This document shows positions 22,304 through 30,785 of a DNA stretch of 64,000 nucleotides, piece by piece. Under the pieces are notes generated by a model. It was not told the DNA's origin. It saw nothing but the letters and a program-made list of their open reading frames with translations, and made no database searches. Position 1 is the stretch's first letter; each line of letters begins with the position of its first letter. The stretch lies in contig NZ_SNYW01000008.1 in assembly GCF_004363235.1 (NCBI RefSeq), positions 434,001 to 498,000 on the forward strand, written 5' to 3'. The translations under genes were made by a program, and so were the position numbers. Source of the stretch: Dongia mobilis (lineage in GTDB: Bacteria > Pseudomonadota > Alphaproteobacteria > Dongiales > Dongiaceae).

Positions 22304-23887
22304 ATGAGCAACGCAGCAAAAGGCGAGGCCGCGTCAGGTCGCCACGCCGATCTGTTCCGCCGCACCGCCCGCGCCGCCCTGATCCTGGGGGGCCTCGCAA
22401 TCATTCCGCCCAGCATCGCCCTGACCCAGATGCACCCCGCCAATGCCGACCAGCCGGCGCTGTTGCAGGATGGCCGTCCGGCCAGTTTTGCCGATCTGGC
22501 GCAGAAGGTGGCCCCGGCAGTGGTCAACATCTCCTCGACCCACCGGATGGACGGGTCTGGCGCGGACGGCATGGGCCCGGACGGGCCGGGCGACCTGCCC
22601 TTCGCATTTCCGCCGGGCTCGCCCTTCGAGGAGTTCCTGCGCCCCTTCCTCGAGCAGCATCGCCGCGGTTTCGGACAGGACGGACAGCGACCGGTACGAC
22701 CGCGCAATGCCACCTCGCTCGGTTCGGGCTTCATCATCGACCCCGCCGGCTACATCGTCACCAATAACCACGTGATCGAGGGGGCGAGCGAAATCACGGT
22801 GACGCTCAATGACGATACCGAACTGCCGGCCAAGCTCATCGGCACCGATCCGAAGACCGATATCGCGCTCCTCAAGGTGGAGACCGAGCGCAAGCTGCCT
22901 TCGGTCGCCTGGGGCGATTCCGACAAGGCGCGGGTCGGCGATTGGGTAATGGCGGTCGGCAACCCGTTCGGCCTCGGCGGCACGGTGACAGCCGGCATCG
23001 TCTCGGCCCGCGGCCGCGACATTCAGGAAGGCCCGTTCGACGATTTCATCCAGATCGATGCCGCCATCAACCGTGGTAATTCCGGCGGGCCGACCTTCGA
23101 TCTTGCCGGCAATGTGGTTGGCATCAACACGGCGATCTATTCGCCCTCCGGCGGGTCGGTCGGCATCGGCTTCGCCATCCCCAGCAATCTTGCCAGGGAT
23201 GTGGTGGCGCAGCTTCGCGAGAACGGCACGGTCGAACGCGGCTGGCTGGGCGTCGAGATCCAGCAGGTGACACCCGACCTCGCCCAGGGCCTCGGTCTCG
23301 ACGAACCTCGGGGCGCCCTCGTCGCCAATGTCGATCCGGCAAGCCCGGCCGGCCAGGCCGGCATCGAAGCGGGCGATGTGATTCTCGGCTTCGACGGCAG
23401 TGCGGTGAAGGAACTGCGCGACCTGCCGCGCCTGGTGGCGGCGGCGAAACCCGGTGACAAGGCCGAGATCCTCGTGTTGCGGGGCGGGCGCGAGCAAACG
23501 CTCAATGCCACGATCGGCCGCATGGAGAACGATGCGGTGGTGGCGAGTGCCGGTCCTGCGCCGGAATCCAGCGGTGGCATCGTGGTGAGCGACGTGCTCG
23601 GTGCGCGCCTCGCCCCGCTCGACGATACGGCGCGGCAGCGTTTCGGCCTCGCCGATGACGCCGCGGGCGTGGTCGTCGCGGATCTTGCCGACAATTCGCC
23701 GCTTCTCGAACAGGGCATCCGGCCAGGCGACGTGATCGTCAAGGTGGGAGATCGCCTGGTCAGCAAGCCAGCCGAGATCGCCGAGGCGGCCTTGAAGGTG
23801 AGGGACAGCGCGAAGCCGGTCCTCCTCATGCTCGTCAACCGCGACGGCCGCGATCGTTTCGTGGCGGTCAATCTGAAGGACGCCTAG
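22304..23887 (+). CDS. degP: Periplasmic serine protease/chaperone, DegP/HtrA family
   Basis: This is an envelope quality-control protease of 527 residues. It has an N-terminal membrane/signal segment (about residues 20-42) and a trypsin-like domain with catalytic H156 (TNNHVIEGA), D186 (TDIALLKV) and S260 (NRGNSGGP). Two PDZ domains follow (near 290-385 and 425-520). ATG 22304 has AAGGGAGAA upstream; the longer open frame from 22187 is rejected because it lacks a signal-peptide start. It is divergent from an OmpR-type two-component operon. Its stop lies inside a 16-base tandem repeat, followed by a strong terminator. Confidence 0.95.
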   Translation: MSNAAKGEAASGRHADLFRRTARAALILGGLAIIPPSIALTQMHPANADQPALLQDGRPASFADLAQKVAPAVVNISSTHRMDGSGADGMGPDGPGDLPFAFPPGSPFEEFLRPFLEQHRRGFGQDGQRPVRPRNATSLGSGFIIDPAGYIVTNNHVIEGASEITVTLNDDTELPAKLIGTDPKTDIALLKVETERKLPSVAWGDSDKARVGDWVMAVGNPFGLGGTVTAGIVSARGRDIQEGPFDDFIQIDAAINRGNSGGPTFDLAGNVVGINTAIYSPSGGSVGIGFAIPSNLARDVVAQLRENGTVERGWLGVEIQQVTPDLAQGLGLDEPRGALVANVDPASPAGQAGIEAGDVILGFDGSAVKELRDLPRLVAAAKPGDKAEILVLRGGREQTLNATIGRMENDAVVASAGPAPESSGGIVVSDVLGARLAPLDDTARQRFGLADDAAGVVVADLADNSPLLEQGIRPGDVIVKVGDRLVSKPAEIAEAALKVRDSAKPVLLMLVNRDGRDRFVAVNLKDA

Positions 23888-23936
23888 GCTGAAGCACGCC
23901 CAGGCTGAAGGACACCCAGGCCGAAGAACGCCCAGG
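23873..23936 (+). repeat. Four 16-base tandem repeats spanning the degP stop codon
   Basis: Four units of the form CTGAAGGACGCCTAGG run head to tail: 23873-23888, 23889-23904, 23905-23920 and 23921-23936, each one to four bases different. The first unit contains the last degP codons and its TAG stop. Because 16 is not a multiple of three, later copies are out of frame. It looks like duplication by replication slippage. Confidence 0.9.
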
Positions 23937-23976
23937 CGAGGCGTCGCAATGCCTCCGGCCTGACTCCAGCGCCAGA

Positions 23977-24002
23977 CGGGGCGTTCGTTCGGGAACGCCC
24001 CG
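23977..24002 (+). terminator. Rho-independent terminator after degP
   Basis: CGGGGCGTTC (23977-23986) pairs perfectly with GAACGCCCCG (23993-24002) around a six-base loop and is followed directly by TTTTT (24003-24007). Only the plus side has the T tract, so it serves degP rather than the convergent ilvE. Confidence 0.85.
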
Positions 24003-24029
24003 TTTTTCCCGCGGCCGCGGCGGGGAGCC

Positions 24030-24902
24030 CTAGGCCCCGACTTCCTTCAGATAGTCCTCGCGCATCTGCCGCGTCAGCGGGCCGACCTTGAACTTGTACT
24101 CGCCGATCTGGCCGACCGGGGTCACCTCGGCGGCGCTGCCCACCAGAAAGACTTCGTCGGTTCTGCCCAGTTCCTCCGGCTGGATCGCGCGCTCGATGAC
24201 CTTGATCTGGCGGCGCTGGGCAAGCTCGATCACCGTCTGGCGGGTCAGGCCGTTGAGGAAGCAATCGGGCTTCGGCGTGTGCAACTCGCCGTTCTGCACA
24301 AGAAAGACATTGGCGCCGGTGGCTTCCGCCAGCAGGCCGCGGTAATCCAGCATCATCGCGTCCTGGAACCCTTCCTGCTCGGCCTCGTGCTTCGAAATGG
24401 TGCAGATCTGGTAGAGGCCGGAGGCCTTGGCTGCCGTGGGCGCGGTGTCCGGGGCCGGTCGCTTGTACTTTGCCCATTTTAGGCGGATGCCGTTGGCGAG
24501 CAGTTCAGGCGAGAAATAGGAGGGCCATTCCCAGGCGGCGATGGCGACATGGATCTTGTTCTGCTGGGCCGAGACGCCCATCATCTCGGACCCGCGCCAG
24601 GCGATGGCGCGGACATAGCAGTTCTGGAACCCGGTGCGTTTCACCAAATCGGTCTTGGCCGCCTCGATCTCGTCCACGGAAAAGGGCAGGCGATAGCCGA
24701 CAATCTCGGCCGATTTATGCAGGCGCTCGGTATGTTGGCGTGATTTGAACACCTTGCCATTATAGGAGCGTTCGCCTTCGAACACGGCTGAGGCATAATG
24801 GAGCGAATGCGTGAGGACGTGCAGCTTTGCCTCGCGCCAGGGAATGAACTTGCCGTCCATCCAGATTTCACCGTCTCGATCGTCGAAAGGCACCAGGCTC
24901 AT
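24030..24902 (-). CDS. ilvE: Branched-chain amino acid aminotransferase
   Basis: This fold-IV PLP aminotransferase performs the last step of valine, leucine and isoleucine synthesis. The 290-residue protein has HSLHYASAVFEGERSYNG, VRAIAWRGSEMMGV and the PLP lysine K159 in TAAKASGLYQ. It also has GLLAEATGANVFLV and NGLTRQTVIELA. A strong AGGAGGA precedes ATG 24902. It is divergent from a MarR-type gene (petP) with a shared regulatory gap, a pairing seen in other alphaproteobacteria. Confidence 0.95.
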   Translation of the reverse strand: MSLVPFDDRDGEIWMDGKFIPWREAKLHVLTHSLHYASAVFEGERSYNGKVFKSRQHTERLHKSAEIVGYRLPFSVDEIEAAKTDLVKRTGFQNCYVRAIAWRGSEMMGVSAQQNKIHVAIAAWEWPSYFSPELLANGIRLKWAKYKRPAPDTAPTAAKASGLYQICTISKHEAEQEGFQDAMMLDYRGLLAEATGANVFLVQNGELHTPKPDCFLNGLTRQTVIELAQRRQIKVIERAIQPEELGRTDEVFLVGSAAEVTPVGQIGEYKFKVGPLTRQMREDYLKEVGA

Positions 24903-24929
24903 GAATTCCTCCTACGCGAACCCTTGTGT

Positions 24930-24948
24930 CGGGTTATAAAGAAACCCG
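24930..24948. promoter_or_regulatory. Inverted repeat in the ilvE-petP gap
   Basis: CGGGTT (24930-24935) and AACCCG (24943-24948) are perfect inverted repeats with a seven-base A/T spacer. The site lies in the ilvE leader, downstream of its probable promoter. Spacing of this sort suits a MarR dimer, and petP is the adjacent gene; the link is inference. Confidence 0.45.
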
Positions 24949-24959
24949 AATTGAGGGTG

Positions 24960-24988
24960 GTTTTAAAACATTCGACCAGATAAGTCAA
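24960..24988 (-). promoter_or_regulatory. Sigma-70-type promoter for ilvE, overlapped by a palindrome
   Basis: On the minus strand TTGACT (24988-24983) is followed after 17 bases by TAAAAC (24965-24960). The perfect palindrome GTTTTAAAAC (24960-24969) covers the -10 box, a natural place for a repressor. Confidence 0.5.
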
Positions 24989-25003
24989 CAAGCCTGACAT
25001 AAA

Positions 25004-25510
25004 ATGATGACGGATTCCAAGTCACAGCCTAACCCCTTGTTCCTGCGGGACGATGAACTCCGGCAGGGGATCGAGATGCTGTTCTTCGGCTATCGCGATT
25101 TCACCGCCAAGGCCGACCAGACACTGGCCGCCTATGATTTCGGCCGCGCCCATCACCGGGTGATCTATTTCGTCGGCCGCAATCCGGGCATGACGGTCTC
25201 GGACCTCCTCGACATCCTCAAGATCACCAAGCAGAGCCTCTCCCGTGTGCTGTCGCAGCTGGTGCGCGAGGGCTTCATCGTGCAGAAGCCGGGCACCACC
25301 GACCGCCGGCAGCGCCTGCTCTCGCTCACTGAAAAGGGGGCTGAGCTCGAGCGCAAGCTGACCGAAGACCAGCGGGCGCTGGTGGCGAAAGCCTACAAGG
25401 CGGCCGGCGCCGAAGCGGTCGAGGGGTTCAAGAAGGTTCTCCTCGGCCTCGTCAATGAAGAGGACCGCGCGCGCTTTCGCGGCCCTGCCGGCCCCGGTGG
25501 CGGGCGTTGA
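25004..25510 (+). CDS. petP: MarR-family regulator, PetP-like
   Basis: The 168-residue winged-helix regulator has the strongly conserved GRAHHRVIYFVGRNPGMTVSDLL and ITKQSLSRVLSQLVREGFI segments that recur in PetP-type proteins, and TDRRQRLLSLTEKG in the wing. In Rhodobacter capsulatus, petP with petR affects cytochrome bc1 expression; here petR also follows. No ribosome-binding site precedes ATG 25004 (a second ATG adjoins it), so it may be leaderless or poorly translated. It is divergent from ilvE and followed by a 66-base gap to petR. Confidence 0.8.
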   Translation: MMTDSKSQPNPLFLRDDELRQGIEMLFFGYRDFTAKADQTLAAYDFGRAHHRVIYFVGRNPGMTVSDLLDILKITKQSLSRVLSQLVREGFIVQKPGTTDRRQRLLSLTEKGAELERKLTEDQRALVAKAYKAAGAEAVEGFKKVLLGLVNEEDRARFRGPAGPGGGR

Positions 25511-25576
25511 CGCCGTGATCGTGACGGTGGCCAAGGCGGGCGCCGTGGCGGGCGGCAAGACGGGCGGTATTCGGGC

Positions 25577-26320
25577 ATGAGCCAGCATCCGGCGCATATC
25601 CTCATCGTCGATGACGACAAGCGGCTGCGCGAGTTGATCGGCCGTTACCTCACCGAACAGGGTTTCCGGGTGACGCTGGCCACCGATGCCGCCGATGCCA
25701 GGGCCAGGCTCGCCTCGATCAGCTTCGACCTCATCGTTCTAGACATCATGATGCCGGGCGAGACCGGGCTCGAGCTCACGCAATCGCTGCGGCTGGACAA
25801 TGCCGTGCCGATTCTGCTGCTGACCGCCATGGGCGAGGTGCAGGACCGCATCAACGGCCTCGAACGCGGGGCCGACGACTATCTTTCGAAGCCGTTCGAG
25901 CCGAAGGAACTGGTGCTGCGCATCAATGCCATCCTGAAGCGCGCCCAGGCCGTCGCGGTGAAGCCGACCCCGGCCACCGGCACCGTCCGCTTCGGCGCCT
26001 TCGCTTTCGAAATTGCCCGCCGCCGCCTGTTGCGCAGCGGCGAAATCGTGCACCTGACCGAGGCGGAGTCCGACCTGCTGACACAATTGGCGCGCCGGGC
26101 CGGCGAGGCGGTGAGCCGCGACGAATTGCTGGCCCGCAACGGCGAGGCGGGTGGCGAGGTTGCAACGGAAAACGGCCATGAAAACGGGGCCGAATCCAAT
26201 GCCTCGCGCCTGGTCGATGTGCAGATGACGCGCCTCCGGCGCAAGATCGAGGATGACCCCAGGTTTCCGCGCTATCTGCAGACGGTGCGCGGCATCGGCT
26301 ATGTGCTCAGGCCGGATTGA
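25577..26320 (+). CDS. petR: OmpR-family response regulator, PetR-like
   Basis: The 247-residue regulator has a receiver domain (D56 in LIVLDIMMPGETG, K in LSKPFEPKEL) and a winged helix ending DVQMTRLRRKIEDD and VRGIGYVLRPD. A loop of about 20 residues rich in Gly, Glu and Asn (near 190-210) interrupts the DNA-binding domain and looks like an insertion. The position after a PetP-like MarR gene and before a kinase fits the petP-petR pattern. The kinase begins close behind. Confidence 0.82.
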   Translation: MSQHPAHILIVDDDKRLRELIGRYLTEQGFRVTLATDAADARARLASISFDLIVLDIMMPGETGLELTQSLRLDNAVPILLLTAMGEVQDRINGLERGADDYLSKPFEPKELVLRINAILKRAQAVAVKPTPATGTVRFGAFAFEIARRRLLRSGEIVHLTEAESDLLTQLARRAGEAVSRDELLARNGEAGGEVATENGHENGAESNASRLVDVQMTRLRRKIEDDPRFPRYLQTVRGIGYVLRPD

Positions 26321-26337
26321 GCCGGGCGGGCGCAACG

Positions 26338-27678
26338 ATGCACAATCCCTTCCGCGACTGGCTGACCGGTTTCGAGCGCATGCTGCCGCGGAGCCTGCTC
26401 GGCCGCTCGATCCTCATCATCGTGACGCCGATCGTGCTGCTGCAGGTGGTGTCGGCCTGGGTCTTCTATGACAGTCACTGGGAAACGGTGACGCGCCGCC
26501 TCGCGCAATCGGTGGCAGGCGAGATCGGCGCCATCGTGCAGATGATGCCGCGCCACCCGACGGCAGAGGAATTGCAGCCGCTCTTTGCCATCGTCGATGA
26601 CGATATGGGCCTGGAACTGACGTTCAAATCCGGCGAGATCCTGCCCAACGATCCCACCATCATGCGCCAGAACCTGGTCGACCAGCAGCTGGCCCGTGCC
26701 CTGGAATCGCGCGTCGAGCGGCCCTTCATCATCGACAGCCGCAGCCTCGAGAAGCTGATCGAGATCCATGTCCAGCTGGCGGACGGGGTGCTGCATGTGG
26801 TGGTGCCGCGTCGGCGGTTGTTCTCATCGACCACCTATGTCTTCCTGCTGTGGATGGTGGGGACGTCTCTGGCCCTGCTGACCGTCGCCACCTCGTTCAT
26901 GCGTCACCAGGTACAGCCGATCAAGCGCCTTGCCCAGGCGGCCGAGGATTTCGGCAAGGGTCGCGAGATGGCGCCGTTCCGCCCCGACGGTGCCACCGAG
27001 GTTGCACTGGCCGGCCAGGCCTTCAACCTGATGCGCAACCGCATCCGCCGCCAGATCGTGCAGCGGACCGAGATGCTGGCCGGCGTCAGCCACGATCTGC
27101 GGACGCCGCTCACGCGCATGAAGCTGCAGCTTGCCATGATGGGTGACGGACCCGACATCGCCGATCTCAAGAAGGATGTCGCCGACATGGAGCGCATGAT
27201 CGGCGCCTATCTGGCTTTCGCCCGCGGCGAGGGAACCGAGCACCCGCAGCCGACCGACATCGCCGCCCTGGTGGCCGATGTGGCGGGTGACGCCCGCCGC
27301 CACGGCGCCGACATCGAGCTTGCCCTGCCGGCCCGCGGCATCGTCGTGCCGTTGCGTCGCGATGCCTTTCGCCGGGCGCTGGGCAATGTGGTCGGCAATG
27401 CCCAGCGCTATGCCAGCCGGGTGGCCGTGACACTCGATCTGAAGCCGCGCCATGTCGAGGTGATGGTGGACGATAACGGTCCCGGCATTCCGGCGGGCGC
27501 CCGCGAGGACGTGTTCAAGCCGTTCTTCCGCCTGGAGCAGTCGCGCAATCCGGAGACGGGCGGGACCGGTCTTGGCCTCACCATCGCGCGTGACATCATC
27601 CGCGGCCATGGCGGCGATCTGGAACTCCAGGATGCGCCGGGCGGCGGCCTGCGAGCGGTGATTCGGGTGCCTTTGTAG
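26338..27678 (+). CDS. Sensor histidine kinase paired with petR
   Basis: The 446-residue membrane kinase has helices near residues 22-44 and 166-188, a periplasmic part of about 120 residues, a HAMP linker, and H252 in GVSHDLRTPLTRMKL. ATPase motifs are NVVGNAQRYA, DDNGPGIPAG, FFRLEQSRN and GGTGLGLTIA. ATG 26338 is preferred; a TTG at 26317 overlaps the petR stop and would add seven residues. It probably phosphorylates the adjacent regulator. It ends ten bases from a convergent gene with no terminator visible. Confidence 0.9.
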   Translation: MHNPFRDWLTGFERMLPRSLLGRSILIIVTPIVLLQVVSAWVFYDSHWETVTRRLAQSVAGEIGAIVQMMPRHPTAEELQPLFAIVDDDMGLELTFKSGEILPNDPTIMRQNLVDQQLARALESRVERPFIIDSRSLEKLIEIHVQLADGVLHVVVPRRRLFSSTTYVFLLWMVGTSLALLTVATSFMRHQVQPIKRLAQAAEDFGKGREMAPFRPDGATEVALAGQAFNLMRNRIRRQIVQRTEMLAGVSHDLRTPLTRMKLQLAMMGDGPDIADLKKDVADMERMIGAYLAFARGEGTEHPQPTDIAALVADVAGDARRHGADIELALPARGIVVPLRRDAFRRALGNVVGNAQRYASRVAVTLDLKPRHVEVMVDDNGPGIPAGAREDVFKPFFRLEQSRNPETGGTGLGLTIARDIIRGHGGDLELQDAPGGGLRAVIRVPL

Positions 27679-27688
27679 CCCGGTCCGA

Positions 27689-29029
27689 CTAGGCTTCCGC
27701 TTCGATCAATTGCACCGGCCGCGCCAGGACCAGGCGGACACGCCCGCGCCCGGCCTTGTCGAGGGCGATGTGGCGGCAGCGTTCCGCCAGGCGCTTGCGC
27801 AGCAGGATCAGGCGCGCCTCGAGATTCTCCGAGAATTCGGGCAGGCGGATCTGCGGCGACAGGCGCAACTCCTTGTTGCTGAATTCGGTGCGCCCGCCCT
27901 TGGCATACTCGCCCAGCAACAGCCACAGGATCGAGCCGGCAACGCCCTTGATGACATATTCGTCCTCGACGAACACGCTGTCATCCGCGGCGTAGTGGCG
28001 GATTACCAGCGGCGCACCGCTGTCCAGCGGCCGGGCGGTGCCGGCGGGCGGCGTGGCTTCCTCCGTTTCGCCGGACAGGCGGCAGATCGCCTCGGCGAGA
28101 TGCCCGGCGAGGATCGCCAGCGCATCCTCCTCGTCATAGCCGAAGCGGCCCTCCTCCGGGCTTTCCGCGTAGAGGATGCCGAGGAGGCGGCCCTCCTGCA
28201 GCAGCGGCAACGCGATCTGGCTGGCACTGTGGCCGAGGCCGGGCAGGGGGATCTCGGTCTCCAGGCGATGTGCCAGCGGACTGGCGCGGAGCGCGTCGCG
28301 AATGGCGCGGCCATAGAGGTAGTCGCGCGTCGCATGGGCGATGCGAATCGGGGTCCGTTCGCGTGCCGCCACGCCGATGACGCCCTGGCCCGGCAGGATC
28401 TCGGCGCCGACGCCGGATTCCGGATAGCCATGGCTGGCCACGGTATAAAGCCGCTCGCCGCCGGCATCGGACATCAGCAGCATCACATGCGGCATCTGGA
28501 ATTCTGCGGCCAGTTGTTCCATCAGGCAGGCAATCAGGCTGTCGAGGTCCCTCGCCGCCGCCAGCCGCGCCAGCGTCTGGCGCAAGGCGGCAAGCAGCGG
28601 TGTGCGTGGCAGCGGCGCCGGCAACTGATCCGGGCGCACGGTGTCGATCCGGATGACCTTGTAGACGTCGGCTCCCAAAAGGCGGAAGACGCCGGCCATC
28701 CCCTCATGGGAGGCGATGCCGGCCAGTTTGGCCTTCATCGCCTCGAACAATCCGCCCTCGCTCTCGGTCCGCAGGTAGTGGAGGTGCAGCCGGTGCTGCG
28801 CGCAGGTCTGCGGGTGCTTGAGGAGCACGGTGGCGCGCGGGTTGACCAGGATGTTGGCGCGGGTCTTGCTGAAGAACTGGTAGGAGATGGCGACGTGCTC
28901 GGCATCGACATAATGCACGTCGGAGATGACGCTGACATTGGGGATGCCATCGGCATCGCAGGTGGCAATCTCGGACGGAATCGTCCCTTCCAGGCTGGCG
29001 CGCAGGGCTGTCAAGGTGACCTCGCTCAT
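27689..29029 (-). CDS. Flavin-barrel/GAF/winged-helix fusion protein
   Basis: The 446-residue protein has three parts. Residues 1-130 look like a pyridoxamine-phosphate-oxidase-type split barrel (IATCDADGIPNVSVISDVHYVD, VLLKHPQTC). Residues 150-325 form a GAF domain (DLDSLIACLMEQLAAEFQ, PGQGVIGVAARERTPIRI, IALPLLQEGRLLGILYAE). The C-terminal 110 or so residues (VFVEDEYVIKGVAGSILW, FSNKELRLSP, LEARLILLRKRL) look like a winged-helix output domain. It could be a ligand-sensing regulator; the ligand is unknown. Its ATG overlaps the stop of the neighbouring split-barrel gene. Confidence 0.7.
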   Translation of the reverse strand: MSEVTLTALRASLEGTIPSEIATCDADGIPNVSVISDVHYVDAEHVAISYQFFSKTRANILVNPRATVLLKHPQTCAQHRLHLHYLRTESEGGLFEAMKAKLAGIASHEGMAGVFRLLGADVYKVIRIDTVRPDQLPAPLPRTPLLAALRQTLARLAAARDLDSLIACLMEQLAAEFQMPHVMLLMSDAGGERLYTVASHGYPESGVGAEILPGQGVIGVAARERTPIRIAHATRDYLYGRAIRDALRASPLAHRLETEIPLPGLGHSASQIALPLLQEGRLLGILYAESPEEGRFGYDEEDALAILAGHLAEAICRLSGETEEATPPAGTARPLDSGAPLVIRHYAADDSVFVEDEYVIKGVAGSILWLLLGEYAKGGRTEFSNKELRLSPQIRLPEFSENLEARLILLRKRLAERCRHIALDKAGRGRVRLVLARPVQLIEAEA

Positions 29030-29529
29030 GCCGCCGCGGCGGCAAAATCCGCCAGGTCGGTCAGGCGCTGTCCGGCGCCGGGCCCGGGTGTCTGCTGGAA
29101 AACGTCGCGTGGTCTGAAAACCAGGGTCACGAAGGGGCCGGATTCCGGCGCGCTGAAATAACCCTGGGCCGGCCCTTCGGGATAGCCGAGCGCCACCAGC
29201 TCGGCCGATGTCTGGCGATAATGGCGCGCACGCTCGCGTGCATCCTGCGCGTCGAAGGGAGCAGCGCGGCCGTCATTGCCCTTGATCTGCAGCGAGCGGA
29301 AACTGCGAACGTCGCTGAAGACGGCGGCGATCTCGCCATTGGCGGCAAGATCGGCCAGCAGCGGCTGCGCCTCGTCGGCGAGGACGAACAGCCGCAGGAC
29401 CTGTTCCTTTGCCTGCCAGCGGCAGCCATAGGCGTGGCACAGGCTGGGCACATGGGTGGCGTCGCGGGTCGCCACCGACATGGCGACCGGTCCCTTGATC
29501 AGGGCAAGGATGGCGGGGTCGAGTTTCAT
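29026..29529 (-). CDS. Split-barrel (PNPOx-like) flavin/cofactor-binding protein
   Basis: The 167-residue protein resembles the small PNPOx-like family: GPVAMSVATRDATHVPSLCHAYGCR, then VLADEAQPLLADLAANGEIAAVFSD and RSLQIKGND. Members bind FMN, heme or F420; which is used here cannot be told. ATG 29529 is chosen; the frame extends upstream without a recognisable start. Its stop overlaps the start of the larger fusion protein as ATGA, so the two are made together. Confidence 0.65.
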   Translation of the reverse strand: MKLDPAILALIKGPVAMSVATRDATHVPSLCHAYGCRWQAKEQVLRLFVLADEAQPLLADLAANGEIAAVFSDVRSFRSLQIKGNDGRAAPFDAQDARERARHYRQTSAELVALGYPEGPAQGYFSAPESGPFVTLVFRPRDVFQQTPGPGAGQRLTDLADFAAAAA

Positions 29530-29670
29530 GAGGCTTCGGCACCAGATGATGTGTCCGTTGCCTGGGAAGATAGGATCGGCACCGAATCCGGTCGAGTGCG
29601 CGCCGTCACGGTCGGGTCCGCCGGCTTGAACCGGGAGCCGGCCCAAACCGACACATTCGCCTGCCGCCGG

Positions 29671-30033
29671 TCAATAGAGCCGGCCGCCATTGGGCACGTC
29701 GAGGCTGGGTGCCACCAGCACCACCTCGCCCTCCGCATCCGGAAATCCCAGCACCAGTACTTCGGACATGAACTTGCCGATCTGCTTCTTCGGAAAATTC
29801 ACCACCGCCGCCACCTGCCGGCCGGGCAGTTCATCAAGGGCATAGCGCTTCGTGATTTGGGCCGACGAGCGTTTCATTCCGATCTCGGGCCCGAAATCGA
29901 CGGTCAGCTTGTAGGCCGGACGCCGCGCCTCCGGATAGGGCTCGGCGGCGACGATCGTGCCGACCCGGATATCGACCTTGCGGAAGTCGTCATAGCTGAT
30001 TTCGGCGGCAATCGGTTCCGGCTGGCTGGTCAT
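29671..30033 (-). CDS. csaA: CsaA-type tRNA-binding/chaperone protein
   Basis: The 120-residue protein is a single OB-fold of the CsaA/tRNA-binding type, related to the C-terminus of methionyl-tRNA synthetase. Family marks are FRKVDIRVGTIVAAEPYPEA, RRPAYKLTVDFG, KRSSAQITKRY and GRQVAAVVNFPKKQIGKFMS. CsaA is linked to export-related chaperone activity in Bacillus. It lies 38 bases after the lipoate-ligase-like gene on the same strand but is probably not part of that system. Confidence 0.92.
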   Translation of the reverse strand: MTSQPEPIAAEISYDDFRKVDIRVGTIVAAEPYPEARRPAYKLTVDFGPEIGMKRSSAQITKRYALDELPGRQVAAVVNFPKKQIGKFMSEVLVLGFPDAEGEVVLVAPSLDVPNGGRLY

Positions 30034-30071
30034 GGATTCCGTCTCGGGTCGCGCAGGTTCCTGCCAGCGAT

Positions 30072-30764
30072 CTAACCGGGGAGCGGCGTCGTGCGCAAGG
30101 CATCGCGGAAGATTGCCGCGACAATATCCAGGACCGACTCGCGGCCGAGATGGCTGGCGAGCGAGGTCGCCGCCCCGGGGCGCCAGCGCCGTTCTGGCAT
30201 GAATGCATCCTCGAAGGCGGCAAGGGCATCGAAGGGGCGGGCGAGTTCGCCTTCGACCAGCAGGCAGGCATGAGCGAGGATCGCCTGGCCGCCGCCTGTG
30301 GCGCGCTTGCGGCGCTGGGCGACGCCGGCGATCTTGCGACCACCCAGCGCAAGGTCATAGCGGCCGGGGCAGAAGGCATCGGCGATCTCGCCCGTCTCGA
30401 CTGCGAGGCCGAGTTCACCGAGGGCACGGGCGAGCAGATCGGCCAGGTGCCGGTAGGCATCGTCGATCGACCATGGGTTCCCAGGGCCAATGCGATAGGC
30501 GAGGGCGATGTTGAGCATGCCGTGAAATTGCGCCACCGGGGCGCCGCCGGTCGCGCGCACAAGGACCGGCCAGCCACGCGCAAGGGAAGCCGCCGCTGCC
30601 GGCTCGAAGCCGGCGAGGGCGGCCACCCGCGACGGCACGATCAGCGCCTCGTCCATACGCCAAAGGCGTGCAGCGGCCTGGGCACCGGCGGCAACCCCGT
30701 CCAGCAATTCGGCTTCTCCGGCCAGCGCCGGTTCCGCTGCCGCCGGTACCAGGTTGTCGATCAA
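30072..30764 (-). CDS. Lipoate-protein ligase-like protein
   Basis: The 230-residue protein matches the biotin/lipoate ligase fold: ALIVPSR, WPVLVRATGGAPVAQ, GMLNIALAYRI, FCPGRYDLAL and the conserved lysine K144 in GGRKIAGVAQRRK. It most likely lipoylates the tiny lipoyl protein coded just upstream. The start is unclear. TTG 30764 has no good ribosome-binding site, and the frame is continuous with the lipoyl gene through RVAAIFR to its TGA, with the typical FRLID opening lying before the TTG. Reinitiation after the TGA is likely. Confidence 0.75.
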   Translation of the reverse strand: MIDNLVPAAAEPALAGEAELLDGVAAGAQAAARLWRMDEALIVPSRVAALAGFEPAAAASLARGWPVLVRATGGAPVAQFHGMLNIALAYRIGPGNPWSIDDAYRHLADLLARALGELGLAVETGEIADAFCPGRYDLALGGRKIAGVAQRRKRATGGGQAILAHACLLVEGELARPFDALAAFEDAFMPERRWRPGAATSLASHLGRESVLDIVAAIFRDALRTTPLPG

Positions 30765-30785
30765 TCGGAAGATGGCGGCAACCCG

